Source: Holothuria scabra
Lineage: Eukaryota > Echinodermata > Holothuroidea > Aspidochirotida > Holothuriidae
Direction of reading: 5' to 3'
Assembly (NCBI GenBank): GCA_037179385.1
Contig: CM074187.1
Location: 8,929,450 to 8,993,449 of the forward strand
Length of the DNA: 64,000 nt
Made by a program: the position numbers and the translations under genes. The first letter of the stretch is position 1. Every line of letters begins with the position of its first letter. Shown here in pieces: positions 35,266 through 48,452 of this stretch. Below the pieces are notes generated by a model. The model worked only from the letters and a program-made list of their open reading frames with translations. It was not told the DNA's origin and made no database searches.

Positions 35266-35364
35266 ATGGCAACAGTTTTGTTCCGTAGTAAGAAGTCACT
35301 GTCAGAAAGAAGGCGACAACAAGTTCTTGATATAGAGTGTAGGAAGAAGCGACACTGTTTATGA
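35266..35364 (+). CDS. Small basic open frame, unrecognised
   Basis: ATG to TGA, 32 codons, MATVLFRSKKSLSERRRQQ then VLDIECRKKRHC. Highly basic, in the same strand-asymmetric tract as 33818-33970 and on the same strand. Possibly pieces of one broken mobile-element gene. Confidence 0.2.
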   Translation: MATVLFRSKKSLSERRRQQVLDIECRKKRHCL

Positions 35365-38300
35365 TGTGATGACAGACGAATCGCCGCTAATAGTTATAAA
35401 CTAGGGACATCGATATTTTTGGTATTCGGGTTTCATGAACTGACGTATAGATGTTGCAATTTATCTTTTATGATTTGTAAGTGATTGATTCGGTTCTCTG
35501 ATTTGTGGAGGTCAACGTCGTTCAAGTGTCTATACATTTCTGAACTAAGAAGTTACTGGCGAAGGGTTAGTAGTGACGTATGTGTGCGGGATTAATATAA
35601 ATTGGAGAAACAGTGACAATAGGCCTAAGGATAGAGTGAAATATCATCATATTAACATTTATGTTGAGAGAATGTAGGTGTAAGTAACGCTGACAAAGGA
35701 ATTTTTACTTTGCTGTTTTATGTTTTTTTTATTTTATTTCATCATTTGTAAAGATTATGGTAAATCTGAGATATCGACATTTCTTTTGATTCTCGTTAAC
35801 TTGTTATTACATGTTACTTACAACAATTTTTTATTAGGAAAGTTGAGAGTAAACTTGGTGCGGAGCGTACAGAACTTTTTAAAAACCCTTAATCTTTAAA
35901 AATTCTTTATGTTCAACATTGGAAATTTTTCCTTTTGTTCATTAACATAATTCCATCTTCAACCAAGTGACTACAACGTTACTGTCATGTATATACAGAC
36001 TCATTATCGTTTCCAACATTACGTCTTAACAGTGTACTCCACCTGTATTCACTATACAGCTAAACAAATAGCAAGTTTTTCCTTATTAACTGCACTACTT
36101 AAAATACAATTTTGACTAACGTCTGTTTGGTCAAATGGTCTGTCTTGAGCCTTTGGCGCTTTACCATCTTTTATCAGAAACCCTCATGCTGTACAAGCAA
36201 CAGCTTGTAAGGGACGTTTGAAATGTGTGACGTTTTGCTCTTTCTACAGTTCTAAATCAACTGTTGTATCATCTTTTCCTGATTTACTGTCAACTATGAG
36301 TTCAAAATGAGCAAACCTCATTATACCGGCAATCGAGTATTTCTTTGGTGTGTTACACGTTCCACCTCAACCACATTTCTAAAGTGAATGAACAATGTTC
36401 CTGGATTACAAGTGTGGAACTTAACTTAGCTGCTATTGGGCAAAACACAATACAAGTATTTTGGAATGGTATTTTTGTCCCCCTAAAATAGTCACCTTTA
36501 AAGTGCAAGACGATTTGGTTTGTCGGCACCGCAACTCGTCTAGACGTTCGTCTTGTTTATTCTGTGGCCTAGTGTTTTCCCACTAGTGTCACTATATATT
36601 GTTTTAATTTGTAATTACAATACACATGAAACAATCAGAACAAGGACATCACTCTGTGACCAGCATTCATTAATGGAACCTACTGTACCACTTAACAAAA
36701 ACCAGTTTTCCAAAAATACCCTTCCATCAACCATGAATATCCTTTACTCAGTAAAATTATTGAACTTGACCATAAATTACAGAATCAACTATGACCTTTC
36801 TGCCCAGTCATTATGTACAGTACATCTACCATTTGAAGGAATTACAACATTGAAGAATTTTGTTTAAAAAATCCTCATATTAACCCATGAGTTCTGGATC
36901 AAGCCACTCAGTCCTAATACTGAGCATCTTAAATGGCTTGCTATCAACAGATACTGTAAATGCACATTTAGCCTATTGCAAAGTAAAGTTTCATTAAGAA
37001 AAAAGTCCTACACGGCAAGATGTGCAACAAGAAGTATTACACTGGCAAGAAGTGTTACCAGACAGACAACATTTGACATACTGTACAGACTGAAACAGAC
37101 AGACGTCCCTTGACAGTATGTTCTCAACCTTCTTAAAACCACTGTACAGTTCCTACATAGTCAACACACTATGTACGTCATGCCGCACAGTACAGTGTAG
37201 CAGTGCAGTATGTTCAATATTCTTCCTACAACTAGCAATATGAAAGTTATGACAGGATATGAAAATTTCAGAACCACAAAAGTCAGATTTCATAATTAAC
37301 TTGATAAATGAAACTCTAAGCAAACTGAAGGACCATTCCTGAAGTATCTTTTTCAAAGAATCAGCAGGGAGTTGCCAGCAAAATCCCTGGTATCACTCAA
37401 CTGCTGTCATCAATCTTGGTAGTTTCAAAACTGGACAAATGAACTACAGTAAACATACATTACAAGTAGCACTCATTCTTCCTACTCAAAGGCTATCTAG
37501 ATACTTTCGTGGGTCAGATCAAAATTTATTGCAACTCTTAACGAAAAGGAACATTAAGTCTCATACCTCCAAAATGACCTAACTATAATAAACAGAGCTC
37601 TGCCTAATAGCACATGCCTTCCAGGCGATCAACCCACAGCTTCCCAACATTATCCCTGAACCCCCCATTTTGTACCCCAGCATAGAGTAAATGGTAAAGT
37701 GGAGTCATCTCATTATGACATGATGGATTCTACAGCACGTATAGCATGGGACACACAGTACCATGGTTACAGCAAAGTCTTCAATACATTCAGATGACCA
37801 AATTGAGATTCTAGAAACATGCTGACTCAGATACATGGAGTAATGAATACATACTGAAAGTACATAAGGGCTAAACATACAGGAGACTAGGTTCACTTAA
37901 CTGGCACCAAGGCATGAATCCATTGAGCATTGCAGTCTAGTTCACAAGAAAAATCCTTTGAATGTAGTAAAGTACTATTTGAATAAAACTACTGTAGAAG
38001 AATTGACATTCAATGGCTACAAGCAAATAAATTCTGCATTTGTATAGTAAGTCTGTTAGTTGTCAAGACTGACTAAAATGCTGTCTTACTGTAATGTACT
38101 TAACAGTATCAAGTCATAGTTTCAGTATGAGTAACTACTGTCAACAAGAAATCAATCATAAATGTGTTTCTGATATAATTTTGTCAAATAATGTGAAAAT
38201 TACATAATGCTGTGAAAGGAGAATCAGATTGCTCAAAATGTGTACCAACTACATCAGAAAAGAATCAGTTTCACAATTTGATTTAGAGACTTTAAATTTT

Positions 38301-38898
38301 TAAAATGTCATGACAAATTTAAGGAAATTTAAACTACACTGCCTACAGCTAAGTATTTAAAAATTCCACAGTTCTTCATTAACTTTACATTCTCAATTCA
38401 AATCTTCATATTTAAGCCTACTGTACTGTGTCTGCAAGTGACATTAACCAAATACTCAATGACAACTTAGCAGGGACATGTTACATTTTGTAGGAGGGGG
38501 GGCATTAATTAGGCAAACTGTAAAGATGACACTGCAGTTTGTTATACCAGGGTAGACAGGAAACACACCTGCGAGGTGGCTATGGCAAGCCAAATGCCCA
38601 ATAATTCAATAAAGTTGGTTTATCATTGGGTAAACCAGGTTTTAAACAATAAACCTGGGCAATCAATTGCTGGTAGGTAAGCCAGGATTAACAACCAATT
38701 AAATCTGACTTATTGCATGTAAAACTATCCACCTATCAGTTTGATTTACCTGGTTTCCAGGTTTATCAAATGAAAATGTGCCTCCCCCCCCCAAAAAAAA
38801 AGAAATATCAGAGTAGGGATCCATTTTTAATTCTTCAATTTACCTCTCCCCTGTAGGCCTACCTCTCAACCCCCAGAATGACAATCAATATTTCGGTG

Positions 38899-38935
38899 TC
38901 CCTCTCCCTCCCCTTCTCCCTCTCCCTCCCCCCAG
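38899..38935 (+). repeat. C/T-rich low-complexity tract
   Basis: A polypyrimidine run of CCCTCTCCCTCCCC type, followed by CAGCAACAATCCTGGCTACAGCCCTG, whose last 16 bases resemble a hAT-type right end. No left end was located. Confidence 0.6.
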
Positions 38936-40623
38936 CAACAATCCTGGCTACAGCCCTGTTGTGTAATGAGCAAAATGCACTGTGAAGTGGCAAATGGTAA
39001 ATGCATTACAAGGTGAGATTTCGGTTCTTGCACACTAACATACAGTACTGTACATACAAAAAACACTGCACCATGTGCCAAGCTTCACATGCATGCATAT
39101 CAAGTGCACGATGGCACGCATGTCATATGCAGGCCTGATTCTATGTGTACTATGGCCTTGCACTGGTACTAAATGCATGAATGCAGAGATGCCAACATTT
39201 GTCAATGGCAAATAGTGATAATATATTTCAAATGACACACATTATTACTGATCGTCAGTCTGGTGTAGGGTTCTAAAGGGGAGGGGATGGTGGGGGGGGG
39301 GGAAACTTCACATGTTGGAACAGTGCATAAAAATGCTTTGATAAGCCCTCACACACAATTTCCTAACATAAGGAATTGAAGCAGCTTTTCCCCAATAACC
39401 AGATAAACTGCCTACAAATAGGCTAAAAATCATAAAAGTCTCTGAAATAATGAGATATTAGTCTGAGAACAACTAAGTCTTAGAGGGAAGAGCTTCAGAT
39501 GATACTTAACTCGATGCTCAACTTAAAGCACTTAACTCGATGCCCAACTGAAAGCAATTGAGAAAGACAATATATAAATATTTTGAATATCCCAAACCCA
39601 CACAGAGTAAAAGGTTTGCTACTTATGAAGATCTGCTAGAATAAAGTATGAGAGCAGAAACTGGTCTAGCTTGATCATAAGAATCAAACTAATTTCATAC
39701 CCTGCTTATTAAAGCACCTTTACATCCACTAGCCAAAGAGCTATCTTGGAACATTAATGTCTTACAACCCCTTGCCACATCATAAAGCCTAACTTTTTTG
39801 CATGAATCACTTGTATGACTCAGGCTTTTCCTAAAAAATGTGGGGTTCAACGGCTGTCAAGTGACGTCAGATGGTGGCACCACCTACCCTAATTTTTTGG
39901 GAAAATATATAGGCCTAGGCTATGAACAAATGTTATTAATATAGCCTAGACAAGGTGGTGTTGCCAAGCAGTGTGAGCGTTATGTTGAAAATAGGAAGCT
40001 GGGAAATTTTTGAACTTTTTCAAACATGTTAAAAAGACACCGTGTTTAGACCTAATAAAATCTCAGAAACACAGAAGCCTCCAGGGACCCTGCCTCCAGG
40101 ACCCTGGCCAGGGCATTGACCCTGGACTCCACAGGGGCCGTAAGGCAGCCTCTGAACCCCACCTGAATAGATTTGTGATGTCTTCGGCATCAGTTCGATG
40201 CCTATATCCTCAAAGTTTGGTGACATTTCTTTGTAACTCAACCTTGTTCCTTCATTACTAACTGTGAGTGTTTGAGGCTGGGGAGGAGCCTGGGGTGGAT
40301 TTCCCTGTAAAAATTTTGAAGCACCACAAATTGGACAAAACCTGTCTAAATTATCTGCTCTAATTTAGGCTAAATGGCTGCCAAATTTAAGTTGAAAAAT
40401 GGAAATTCTTCAACTTATAGTAAGTGCAAAATTTGCAAAAGATTGCACCATTTTCCATCTAAGCACCCTTCATACAAGCAAAATTTTTCAAAGAGGAAGG
40501 GGGCACCTCCTGTTCTTGAAAATCATCAGTAAAAATGACCAAACCATAAACTATGTGATGAGTAATTAAGAGATAATTAATATTAACAAAAGAAAGGTCA
40601 TAACTGTGAAACACTCTACATCA

Positions 40624-40668
40624 TTTTTTTTTTTTTTTTTTGCGGGGGGGGGGGGGGGCGGGGAGGGG
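40624..40668 (+). repeat. Poly-T followed by long G-run
   Basis: About 18 T, then GC, then about 15 G, C, and further G blocks. The G tract meets the simple G-quadruplex pattern. Run lengths may be affected by sequencing error. Confidence 0.8.
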
Positions 40669-41433
40669 GACATACTGTAAGCAACACATTGCTTCAGAAA
40701 CATTGAAACTTTGACGAGCTATATCTTGAGGACCATATAAGATTTTGAAATAATTCCAACAGATTTTTCCCAAGAAAAGTTCACTCCCTAACAACCAAGT
40801 GAAGTCTGGTCATTTTGCTGACCTGTCACACTACCTTCAAGTTTTAGTTCAAGGTCCTCCTGTCAGTCTAATCTAAGTTAAACACTGGGGTCTGTATGAA
40901 TTTCTGTTTACAGAAGGTCAGTGATCTCCTGACCTTTTTACCTTGCTTATAATTTACGTTCCATTATTTTTTATCAAAGCAGCAGCATTACCTTATGTGG
41001 TATTTTGACACACACTGATTTTCAGACTTTTTCCCTTTTCTCCCATCTCTAAAAAGTGTTGCAGACTGGAATAATACTATAGTCTACAGAGAACAGACCA
41101 CAAAAATTATTTTACATTTACCTGGAAACTACTATACCAGCAAACAAACTTCTACAAAGGTCCCTACAACCATTTTCAATTGTTGCTGCTTATCGTTGAT
41201 CCGTGAAATGATTTCAGATCAAGTAAAACAGCATGCACGTGCAAGAAGTATATCCAGTTGTTTTGCCTGAACAGCAAAGTTTGAAGTAGATACTGGCTGC
41301 ACCAAAAAGCTAGGCAACTAGGAGCCATAGCTTGATTGAAAGTGCCCCCCTGGTTTTAGCTAACCTTTGTTTCACCCTTATTGTCTGAAGCACAAAATAG
41401 ACTAAGCCTATGTGTAGCATTCACAAGTGAATT

Positions 41434-41602
41434 GATGCTTCTATCAACTCCAATCAAATGTTATTCAAACATTGGCATCTCTCAGGACATTGAAAGAAGG
41501 GCAATCTGGATCATGTTTGAAGATGGTCACAAGTTCATCATGGACTACGTTGTGGCAGAGATTGAAAAAATTGAAGCAACAGTAGTCAAGTCTCCTTCCT
41601 AG
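41434..41602 (+). CDS. Coding-like open frame, unrecognised
   Basis: Ends MFEDGHKFIMDYVVAEIEK then IEATVVKSPS-stop, preceded by GISQDIERRAIWI. Codon use and amino-acid variety look like a real C-terminus. The frame is open from at least 41381 without an early ATG, so it may be the last exon or a processed fragment of a gene. Family not recognised. Confidence 0.25.
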
Positions 41603-43169
41603 GAAATTTTGGATTTGGAAGGAAATTTTTTTGGAAATTCAGAAAATTCGCCTGAAAGGTTCTAAGTTCCTAGGAAGTAAATCAATTAATTCAAACCCTA
41701 CATAATGGGTTAAGATGATTGTATTTATAATTTTAAATCAAGGTTGTTTGATTCGAATCACATTAATTAAAATCATGATTAAAACCAGGCTTTTCATTGA
41801 AAAAATCCATTTATATCCAAAAAATCTGATTGAAATTGATTTATGTCATTTAAATCACGAATTTAAAATCATTATTTAAAAAAAGAAAATAGATATAACC
41901 ACCAAATCTGTTTTCGATGTTTTTTTTTTCTCTTCTTCTGCTTCTACTTTTTCTAGAAAAGGATTGACAACATTTCTTCCAAACTCAAAAGTGATTTCCA
42001 TGTGCAAAGCAGATTGCAGTCTGCACACAGTATTGTTTGATTCCCCCAATAGAAGTGGTTTCTACATAAAATTGAATGGAAACACTGCCAAGTTGCCAAA
42101 TGACACAGGTGTTTAGTAATTTATTTACTGTTAGACAACCATATTGTTTCCAATTAAACATACAGTCACTCCTAAATTGACATTTTACATGTAACCACTA
42201 CCCAGGTATCCAATTTCATGGCGCTATTTATGAGGTGACAAAAATTTTCAGATTGACTTTTAATGCAGAACAACCCTTTCCAGGCCATACCCTTTATGGT
42301 CCAGAACACTGAAGGTATAGGCTAGGTACTCCTTTGAAATCACAATACAGTGAAGCTACCTGTAGAAGAACACTACACTAGTTTGTGAACAAACTCAAGC
42401 TATTGTGACCCACTGTAGCTTTTTAAATTAAATTTGGCACAATGCTCAATCTCACTACTGACCATTCCATTGTAACCAGCGATTGTAAAGTCCTTTGTGA
42501 AGGGGTTGAAGTATGATCTACTGTAATATTCCTCTTTCCCCTTTGTGCGAAACAAATGGCATCTGATTAGTGCTCTATTCTTATGAGAGTCCCAGACTGC
42601 AGTCACGAAAAACCAATATGTTCAGTTTCCCCACCTGAAGGCAACATGACATTAAACTGATACTGTACTAGTAGATATGGGGGGGAATGGATATCCAGTC
42701 TGGCTGAACTATCACGCCGGAAAATGAAAAATTATCAGGTTCCAGCCGCACTATTTTAAAAATATAGCCAAAACTAGATTTTTTATGAACCATTAGTACA
42801 GGCCCTACAAGTATATTTGAATAATATTTAAAGCAAAAATAATTAACTTATAGGGCCTAGGAGCGTTGTTGTCACAAGGGAGTGATAGAGGAAAAGGATA
42901 TGAGGGATTCTCTGTCAACAAGCAGTTTTTTTTTGTTTTTTTTTTTCAAAATAAAGACAGGACACTCCATTGGCAAGTTGTATTCTTATTGCACATGACT
43001 AAATTGATTTGATTGAGAGCCCAATCATTTGTTCATGGAGGGAGCTTCCCATAAAGGTTTTATTAAGTTAAGGAACAGCTTTAGTTTGAAATACTGTTCA
43101 CACTCTGGTCAAAATGCATGACATCAGAAATTCATTTCTGTAGGAATTAAACAAAAATCTGTATGAAAG

Positions 43170-43940
43170 CAGGGTTGGAAATTAGCGTAAGCTCGCTAGC
43201 CCGGGTTAGTTCCTGCAGGCAAGTACAGTTTTAGCCAGCTAAACCCCTCGAGCAAGTCCAAACCCTGCATATTCTTTAAAAAAGTAATGGCCAAAACAAG
43301 TGTTAATATATTAATTTGTCAATATGTTACATACCAATTTCCTGGTTGTACCCATATGTATTATACTTTTGCCGAAATAAACTTCTGATCGAAGCAATTT
43401 ACATCATGGCTTCAAAACTGCTGTACACTGTAGAACAGTACGTGCATACAGTACATAAACATATCGATGTGTGTACTGTATTGCCGATTGTGCAGGAAGA
43501 ACCTGTTGGTCAAAGCTTCGTTCACAGCAGCTTATTGAGTTGTCGCGAGATTCTGAGTAGCGCATGCTGCAATTGTAATGACGGCGTTAGCTTTGGCATT
43601 CACCTAAAGATATGTGAAGGAAGTGCACACTTTTATTTTCAATACTTCATCTATTTGGCAAAGAGCTATTTTTCTAACAAGTATTATTCTTTGCTTTGAA
43701 GTTTCAAGGTATGATGAAAAGAAGGTCCATTCTGGTTATGTATTTCAGCCAGTTGTGCACACACTGTAGGCCTAACATTATATAAGCACACACATGTTCA
43801 TCACATTAGGCTAGTTACAAGCCTGATACAGTCACTGTGACTCAAATATAACGGGCTAGCAAAACGTTTCCGGGCAAGTGACTTACAAGGAATGAAAGCC
43901 CAACAGACAAGTGATAAACCAAGGCTAATTTGGAACCCTG
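43170..43940. mobile_element. hAT-type non-autonomous transposon
   Basis: Ends CAGGGTTGGAAATTAGC and GCTAATTTGGAACCCTG, inverted with two mismatches, flanked by a perfect 8 bp duplication TATGAAAG (43162-43169 and 43941-43948). Subterminal GCTAGCCCGGG and CGGGCTAGC/CAAGTGACTT words recur as inverted motifs. An internal frame of 97 codons from the ATG at 43406 is open (MASKLLYTVEQ...) but matches nothing I know; more likely chance or a captured fragment. Confidence 0.9.
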
Positions 43941-43948
43941 TATGAAAG

Positions 43949-45025
43949 ATAGCATTTCCATTAGCTTTCGTTTTGGACCAATAAAATGTTGCACCCTTGA
44001 GATCATGAGATGATAGACTATGATGCGGGCCAATGATTAAGGACTATCTGGAGACATTATCTACATTCAAGGGCATGGAAAGGAGAGGACATATGATTAT
44101 TTCTTGTTTCACCATTGTATATAGCTATACTCCTCCCCTTTTACATGCCTAGAAATACTGTAAGCCTATGCACAAACTAGATATACAGTACTCACTGAGT
44201 ACTGTATACTGTACCTGTGTTCTCAAAAAGCTGGATGGGGAGTGGGATGTAATTTTATGAAAAATAAATTGTCTAAGTCCACCCTACCTTGTAGTAGCTT
44301 CAAAACTAGCCCACAGTGGCTACTGCATGTCCCTCATGATAATATTCCAGACAATTTTAGGGGACATTTAAGTTCAAACATTTGTGTTTGGACATTAGAA
44401 AATTTTAATGGTTTCATGTGTATAATGTACATTTGAATGAAGGGCAAGTGTCCCATGGTATGCCTTATCTAGTTTCCAAAAAAGAAAAAGAAAACCTGTC
44501 AGAGGCTAACTCTTAATTCAATTTTTGCCAGCCATTGCAAGCTGACAGGCATTCAAAGATAAAACAAACACATGACACATATTATTATATACAGTAATTA
44601 AGAACTTTATGCTGAGGGCAAAACAATAGAACAATAGACTTTAATCACTCATGCTGCCTGCAAGGGATGGTAAAGAGAATACATGCAATCCAACATTGAA
44701 AAGATGATCCCAAGAAGTTGTGTATTGATGATGAATCAAATTTTACTCTTAATGCCTAATGTGTCATCTTTTCACCTGCTCCCAAACATTTATCATTGTT
44801 AATTCTATTTTACTTGCACCATGATATCATGCACTTATCAACTGTGAGATGCATTCAACTTCAGGTAAGATTGTTGAATGTTCGGTAGGAGAAAGAAATA
44901 TTTTAGTGCATTGATGCATGCTGTTTTGCATTTGACCCAACATTTCACTTCAGTGCATGTTTGTTTCAGAATATGACACACCTTTGCTGCACATAATAGG
45001 ATGCTTTGAAGAAACATTTGGAAAA
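43949..45025. other. No recognisable feature
   Basis: AT-rich; includes AGTACTGTATACTGTACC near 44200. No repeats with definable ends. Confidence 0.5.
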
Positions 45026-45282
45026 TCCTAACACAGAGGTTGGGCAAATGCGCAATTTTGCAGGCCAAAAAACCGGAAAAAAAGCAATTGTATTTGCCAA
45101 AAAACGCACTCACAAAATCTTGGTGATGAACCTGTTATTTACTTAAGAAATGGTACTAGATTATTCATAGTTTCAATGCCAGTACAGAAGTCCCATTCAG
45201 GTTTTTTTTTTTTTTAATGTTTTCACACGCAATTAATAAAGTATTCCTCACAGCTCATCTGTCAAAAAGATGCGAATATATA

Positions 45283-45380
45283 GCCTAGCTGCGGTACATC
45301 TGCACATCGAATTTTATGGAGCCTAGGCTAGGCCTAGCTGCGGTACATCTTCACATCGAACATTCTGGAGCCTTGCCTTG
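45283..45380 (+). repeat. 49 bp tandem duplication
   Basis: GCCTAGCTGCGGTACATCT begins at 45283 and again at 45332. The copies then share CACATCGAA and GGAGCCT, with a few substitutions between them. Confidence 0.85.
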
Positions 45381-46182
45381 GCCTAGTTACCAATTTATTT
45401 GCTTTGAAAACTGCATAATTTTACTGTGATATGGAAAACAAAAATAGAAATGGAAGCTGGGCCTTGCACGGTTGCACATGTACACCTGCGCACCTATATG
45501 TAGCTTGCATGCCTGTATACTGTCTGTACTGTGTGGCCGTCGGCCCTGGTGAAAAGTTTTGCAAAGATCAAGTTGCAGCGCATGATCCATCAAGCAATAG
45601 TCCCACACCCTCCCAGCAATAGCCTCACACCCTCCCATATACTGCAATTACGCCTGTGCATAGCTGTCTGTTTGCAGCTCCCTGTATTCACACATTTGAA
45701 TACATACAGAGGCACAATCAGTGCAGCAAGCTTTATTTGCAGTCTCACATGAATCCGGTTAGCCATACACTACATGCTGGCGAACCTGTAAATCCTTGGA
45801 ACAATGTAATTTACTAATTTTGGGAATTCCAAATACAGTTAACTTAATGAAGAAGTCCCATTGACTAAACTGTGTAAAAGTTGGCTGGCTGAACATTCAC
45901 ACCAACAGCTGTTGGTAATATTTTCATTATATACTTAAGCTTATGAAAATCATTTCAAAACAAACGGAAACGGTTATCTTTCCAAATTTATAAAGCAAAT
46001 ACGTAGTCAACACAGAAATCAGATCACTAAAATCTTGATCTTTTTCATCGGTTGTAATAAAACACAGTGTGATATTCGCTGTTGCTTTTGCTGTTCCTCG
46101 GAAGCTCCCTTCAACTAGCGCTAGGCCTAGGTGCGCCGCTACTGGGATATGTAAACTGATTATGAAAGGCTTAGTGGAGATT

Positions 46183-46326
46183 GCTGATAAGAACCGGCAA
46201 ATCGGCATATGCATGCAGTAGGTGTACGTGTGATGCATACAGCCTACATGCAAGGCTGATAAGAACCGGCAAATCGGCATATGCATGCAGTAGGTGTACG
46301 TGTGATGCATACAGCCTACATGCAAG
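46183..46326 (+). repeat. 72 bp perfect tandem duplication
   Basis: Two identical 72 bp units starting GCTGATAAGAACCGGCAAAT at 46183 and 46255. Being a multiple of three, the duplication leaves frames open on both strands (for example 45927-46361 minus), which are therefore not evidence of coding. Perfect identity implies a recent event or gene conversion. Confidence 0.95.
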
Positions 46327-46535
46327 GCTTTTATGGTCGTGTAAATTTCTATTACACGCACAGATGTAGTTTGGTTAAATTTTTTACAATTTGGGCTTCA
46401 ATATTTTTCTTTTTGGGGGAAATGGGGTGAAAATATTGACCCTTTGGGAAATTTCGAAAAAACGTTATTTAATCCAAAAACGCAATTCCCTAGCCAAACA
46501 CACGGTTGCCCATTTGTCCAATCCCTACTCTAATA

Positions 46536-47049
46536 CACCCCTACATCACAACTTGAAAGAACATGACACACAGCTGATTCACCCATGTCTTGCAGGTCAG
46601 AAGGTTCACTTACTTTAATAGGCCTAAGTGCATAAAACTCCCATTGCAAACACCCGTTCTGGCAGGATTTAATCCAGCTGGATAGTTTGTACTGTCCAGT
46701 AAAATCCAGTCCAGCCAGATCTTAAAATTCAACAACTACTCACAGCCATAAACCAAGGCACACTACATGACTACTGACAAATGCAACAAGCTGGTCATTT
46801 AGTGTGAGGGTACTGTACTGTAGCTTAAGACTTTAATAATTTAGTTCTAGATCTGGGGCCTGTTCCACAAAGAGTCACGCACGGGCCCCTGGTTTATTCC
46901 CTTCATACTATCTTAAAACAAGTTAAATTTGCTGTGATTATAAGTTAATGAAACAAATTAGCAACCCAGAAACTTGTGAAAACTTTGTGAGAATTACTGT
47001 AGGAACAACATTTAGTTTGAAATTTTCTCTAGTCCAAACTTGGGTTAGG
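46536..47049. other. Mostly featureless; possible MITE end
   Basis: CTGGGGCCTGTTCCACAAAG at about 46853 resembles the GGGGCC-GTT-CACAAAG ends of a widespread MITE type, but no matching right end was found. Confidence 0.3.
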
Positions 47050-47057
47050 GACTAATG

Positions 47058-48122
47058 CAGGCTTGTCCAATGTCCAATGGGCTAGCTGTTTTCTCAATCT
47101 ACTTGCCCGAATAAATGTCCATTTCCAATCTGTTGAGAGCTGTACATATATAATTTTTAAAGTCCAAAAGTACAAATGCCATTTTGCGTAACTCGTTATG
47201 CTTAGGGCCTTTAATCTTATTAGTTTATAAACAAATTAAAAACATATGCATCATGATAATCATCTGACAGTGTTTTGTACATCAACCTCTGCAATTTAAG
47301 CAAATATGATGAATAAAAATGATGAAAATATGAAAATGGATTTCTTATGTATTTTTTTTTCATTTCAGTATTCTTTACAGTACATCTGCTGAAGTTTATG
47401 TTCAGGTAGTGTTCTTGGCAACTGGGCAAGAATGATCTTTGATGTTGCGAGTAGTACCCTTACTTCGTGAGAGCCACACAGCAATAGCAGGGGCAGGGTC
47501 AACTGAGTCAATGTCTAGGGTGTTACAACTTACGCACATAAGAGATTTTAAACAGTCATTGCCCGTAATTTATGTTTACAATCATTCTCTATATTCACTT
47601 TTCTTTTTGCATCAAATTAGTAAGATCGCATTGACTTATACTGTACAAGGAAATATTTTTATACTTACGTAAATCACTCTCACTTCAGACTTAAGTACAT
47701 TCATTTCGTTACTTGCTTGTAGCCGTCAAGCCCAGTGAAAGTGCAATGGATTCCCATAATGATGTAGTAATTGCAGCCCGGGAAACTATCGAACTTGTAC
47801 ACAAAGTTCGTAACACTAAGGGCAATCGGCTAGTGCTAATAACGTTAGTCTGCCATAGACTCATTGTGGCACAGTGTGTTTTGGATTTGTACAAGACTGT
47901 GACTTGGAAATGGGTAAATTTTTGTGGCATACAGACTATTAAAGGATTGATATATAGTGGGCACTGTATATTGCAAATGAAGCTGTTTTTTAAAAAACTC
48001 ATTTTCAAAATTTATTTTAGGCAGGGGTACTTGCCCGGAGGGCTGCAACATCGAGCATGTTAGTTGCCCGAGGGATTTTTTACTTGTCCTGGGCTGTCAG
48101 GCAGGGGATTTGTCGAAGCCTG
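47058..48122. mobile_element. Probable hAT-like transposon
   Basis: CAGGCTTGTCCA at the left and TTGTCGAAGCCTG at the right form a short inverted repeat. The flanks share ACTAAT (left GACTAATG, right GACTAATA if the last G belongs to the duplication). GCTAGC, TTGCCCG and GGGCAAG-type subterminal words link it to the element at 43170-43940. A coding-like stretch at 47730-47860 (HNDVVIAARETIELVHKVRN) may be a captured or decayed exon; unrecognised. Confidence 0.6.
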
Positions 48123-48452
48123 ACTAATATTTAAAATCTCCATGGGCTGTCATAAAAAATAAACACATACCAAATTACTCATGGCTTGATCAACACACCA
48201 TACTAATCTGATAATTACTCTGTTACAAGCAATATTGTATTTTATGATACTGTATCTCTTGCCCAATTGAAATCAATATTAAATTGTTTCAACATTGTTA
48301 TTTATCATGTGTAACATCTGTTTAAAACAGTTCTGATACATGGTCTCTGAACAATAAAAGAACATGATGCATGAGCTACAAGAATATTTTTTGGCCTCTG
48401 CCAGTAAACTTTTTCTAGCCCTGAACAACAGATACCATGTAACATACCTAAG

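Larger units (their letters stand above)
33186..36536. mobile_element. Possible unclassified element bounded by AGTTGCGGTGCC inverted repeat
   Basis: A 12 bp inverted repeat bounds 3.35 kb, whose left 2.7 kb is markedly C-poor and GT-rich on the plus strand. Within it are short basic frames (33818-33970, 35266-35364 plus strand; 34436-34705 minus strand). No target duplication is visible at the edges, and no transposase, RT or helicase motif. A 12-mer pair over this distance can occur by chance, so limits and nature are uncertain. Confidence 0.25.
36537..43161. other. Unannotated AT-rich DNA
   Basis: Holds low-complexity tracts, CCTGG/CCAGG-rich palindromic words at 38620-38770, a GGTGGCACCACCT/AGGTGGTGTTGCC inverted pair at 39873 and 39953, CCAGGGACCCTGCC-type repeats at 40080-40130, and a TTTAAATCA/TGATTTAA-rich stretch at 41715-41880 that resembles one end of a MITE. 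No gene recognised apart from the weak frame at 41.4 kb. Confidence 0.45.
45034..46527. mobile_element. Probable hAT-like transposon with internal duplications
   Basis: Left end CAGAGGTTGGGCAAATG and right end CATTTGTCCAATCCCTA form imperfect inverted repeats (about 13 of 17). Flanks TCCTAACA and CTCTAATA agree at 5 of 8. Adenine-rich CCAAAAAACCGG and CGAAAAAACG words lie just inside. The interior carries two tandem duplications, listed separately. No transposase found. Confidence 0.55.

Noticed and set aside
33186..36536. Helitron or Polinton as identity for the element
   Set aside because: The hairpin is not followed by CTRR, no TC start or A/T target is seen, and there are no long terminal repeats, 6 bp duplication, polymerase or integrase motifs.
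45927..46361. 144-codon minus-strand frame with repeated HVGCMHHTYTYC
   Set aside because: The repetition comes from the 72 bp tandem duplication, whose length is a multiple of three; not a repeat protein.
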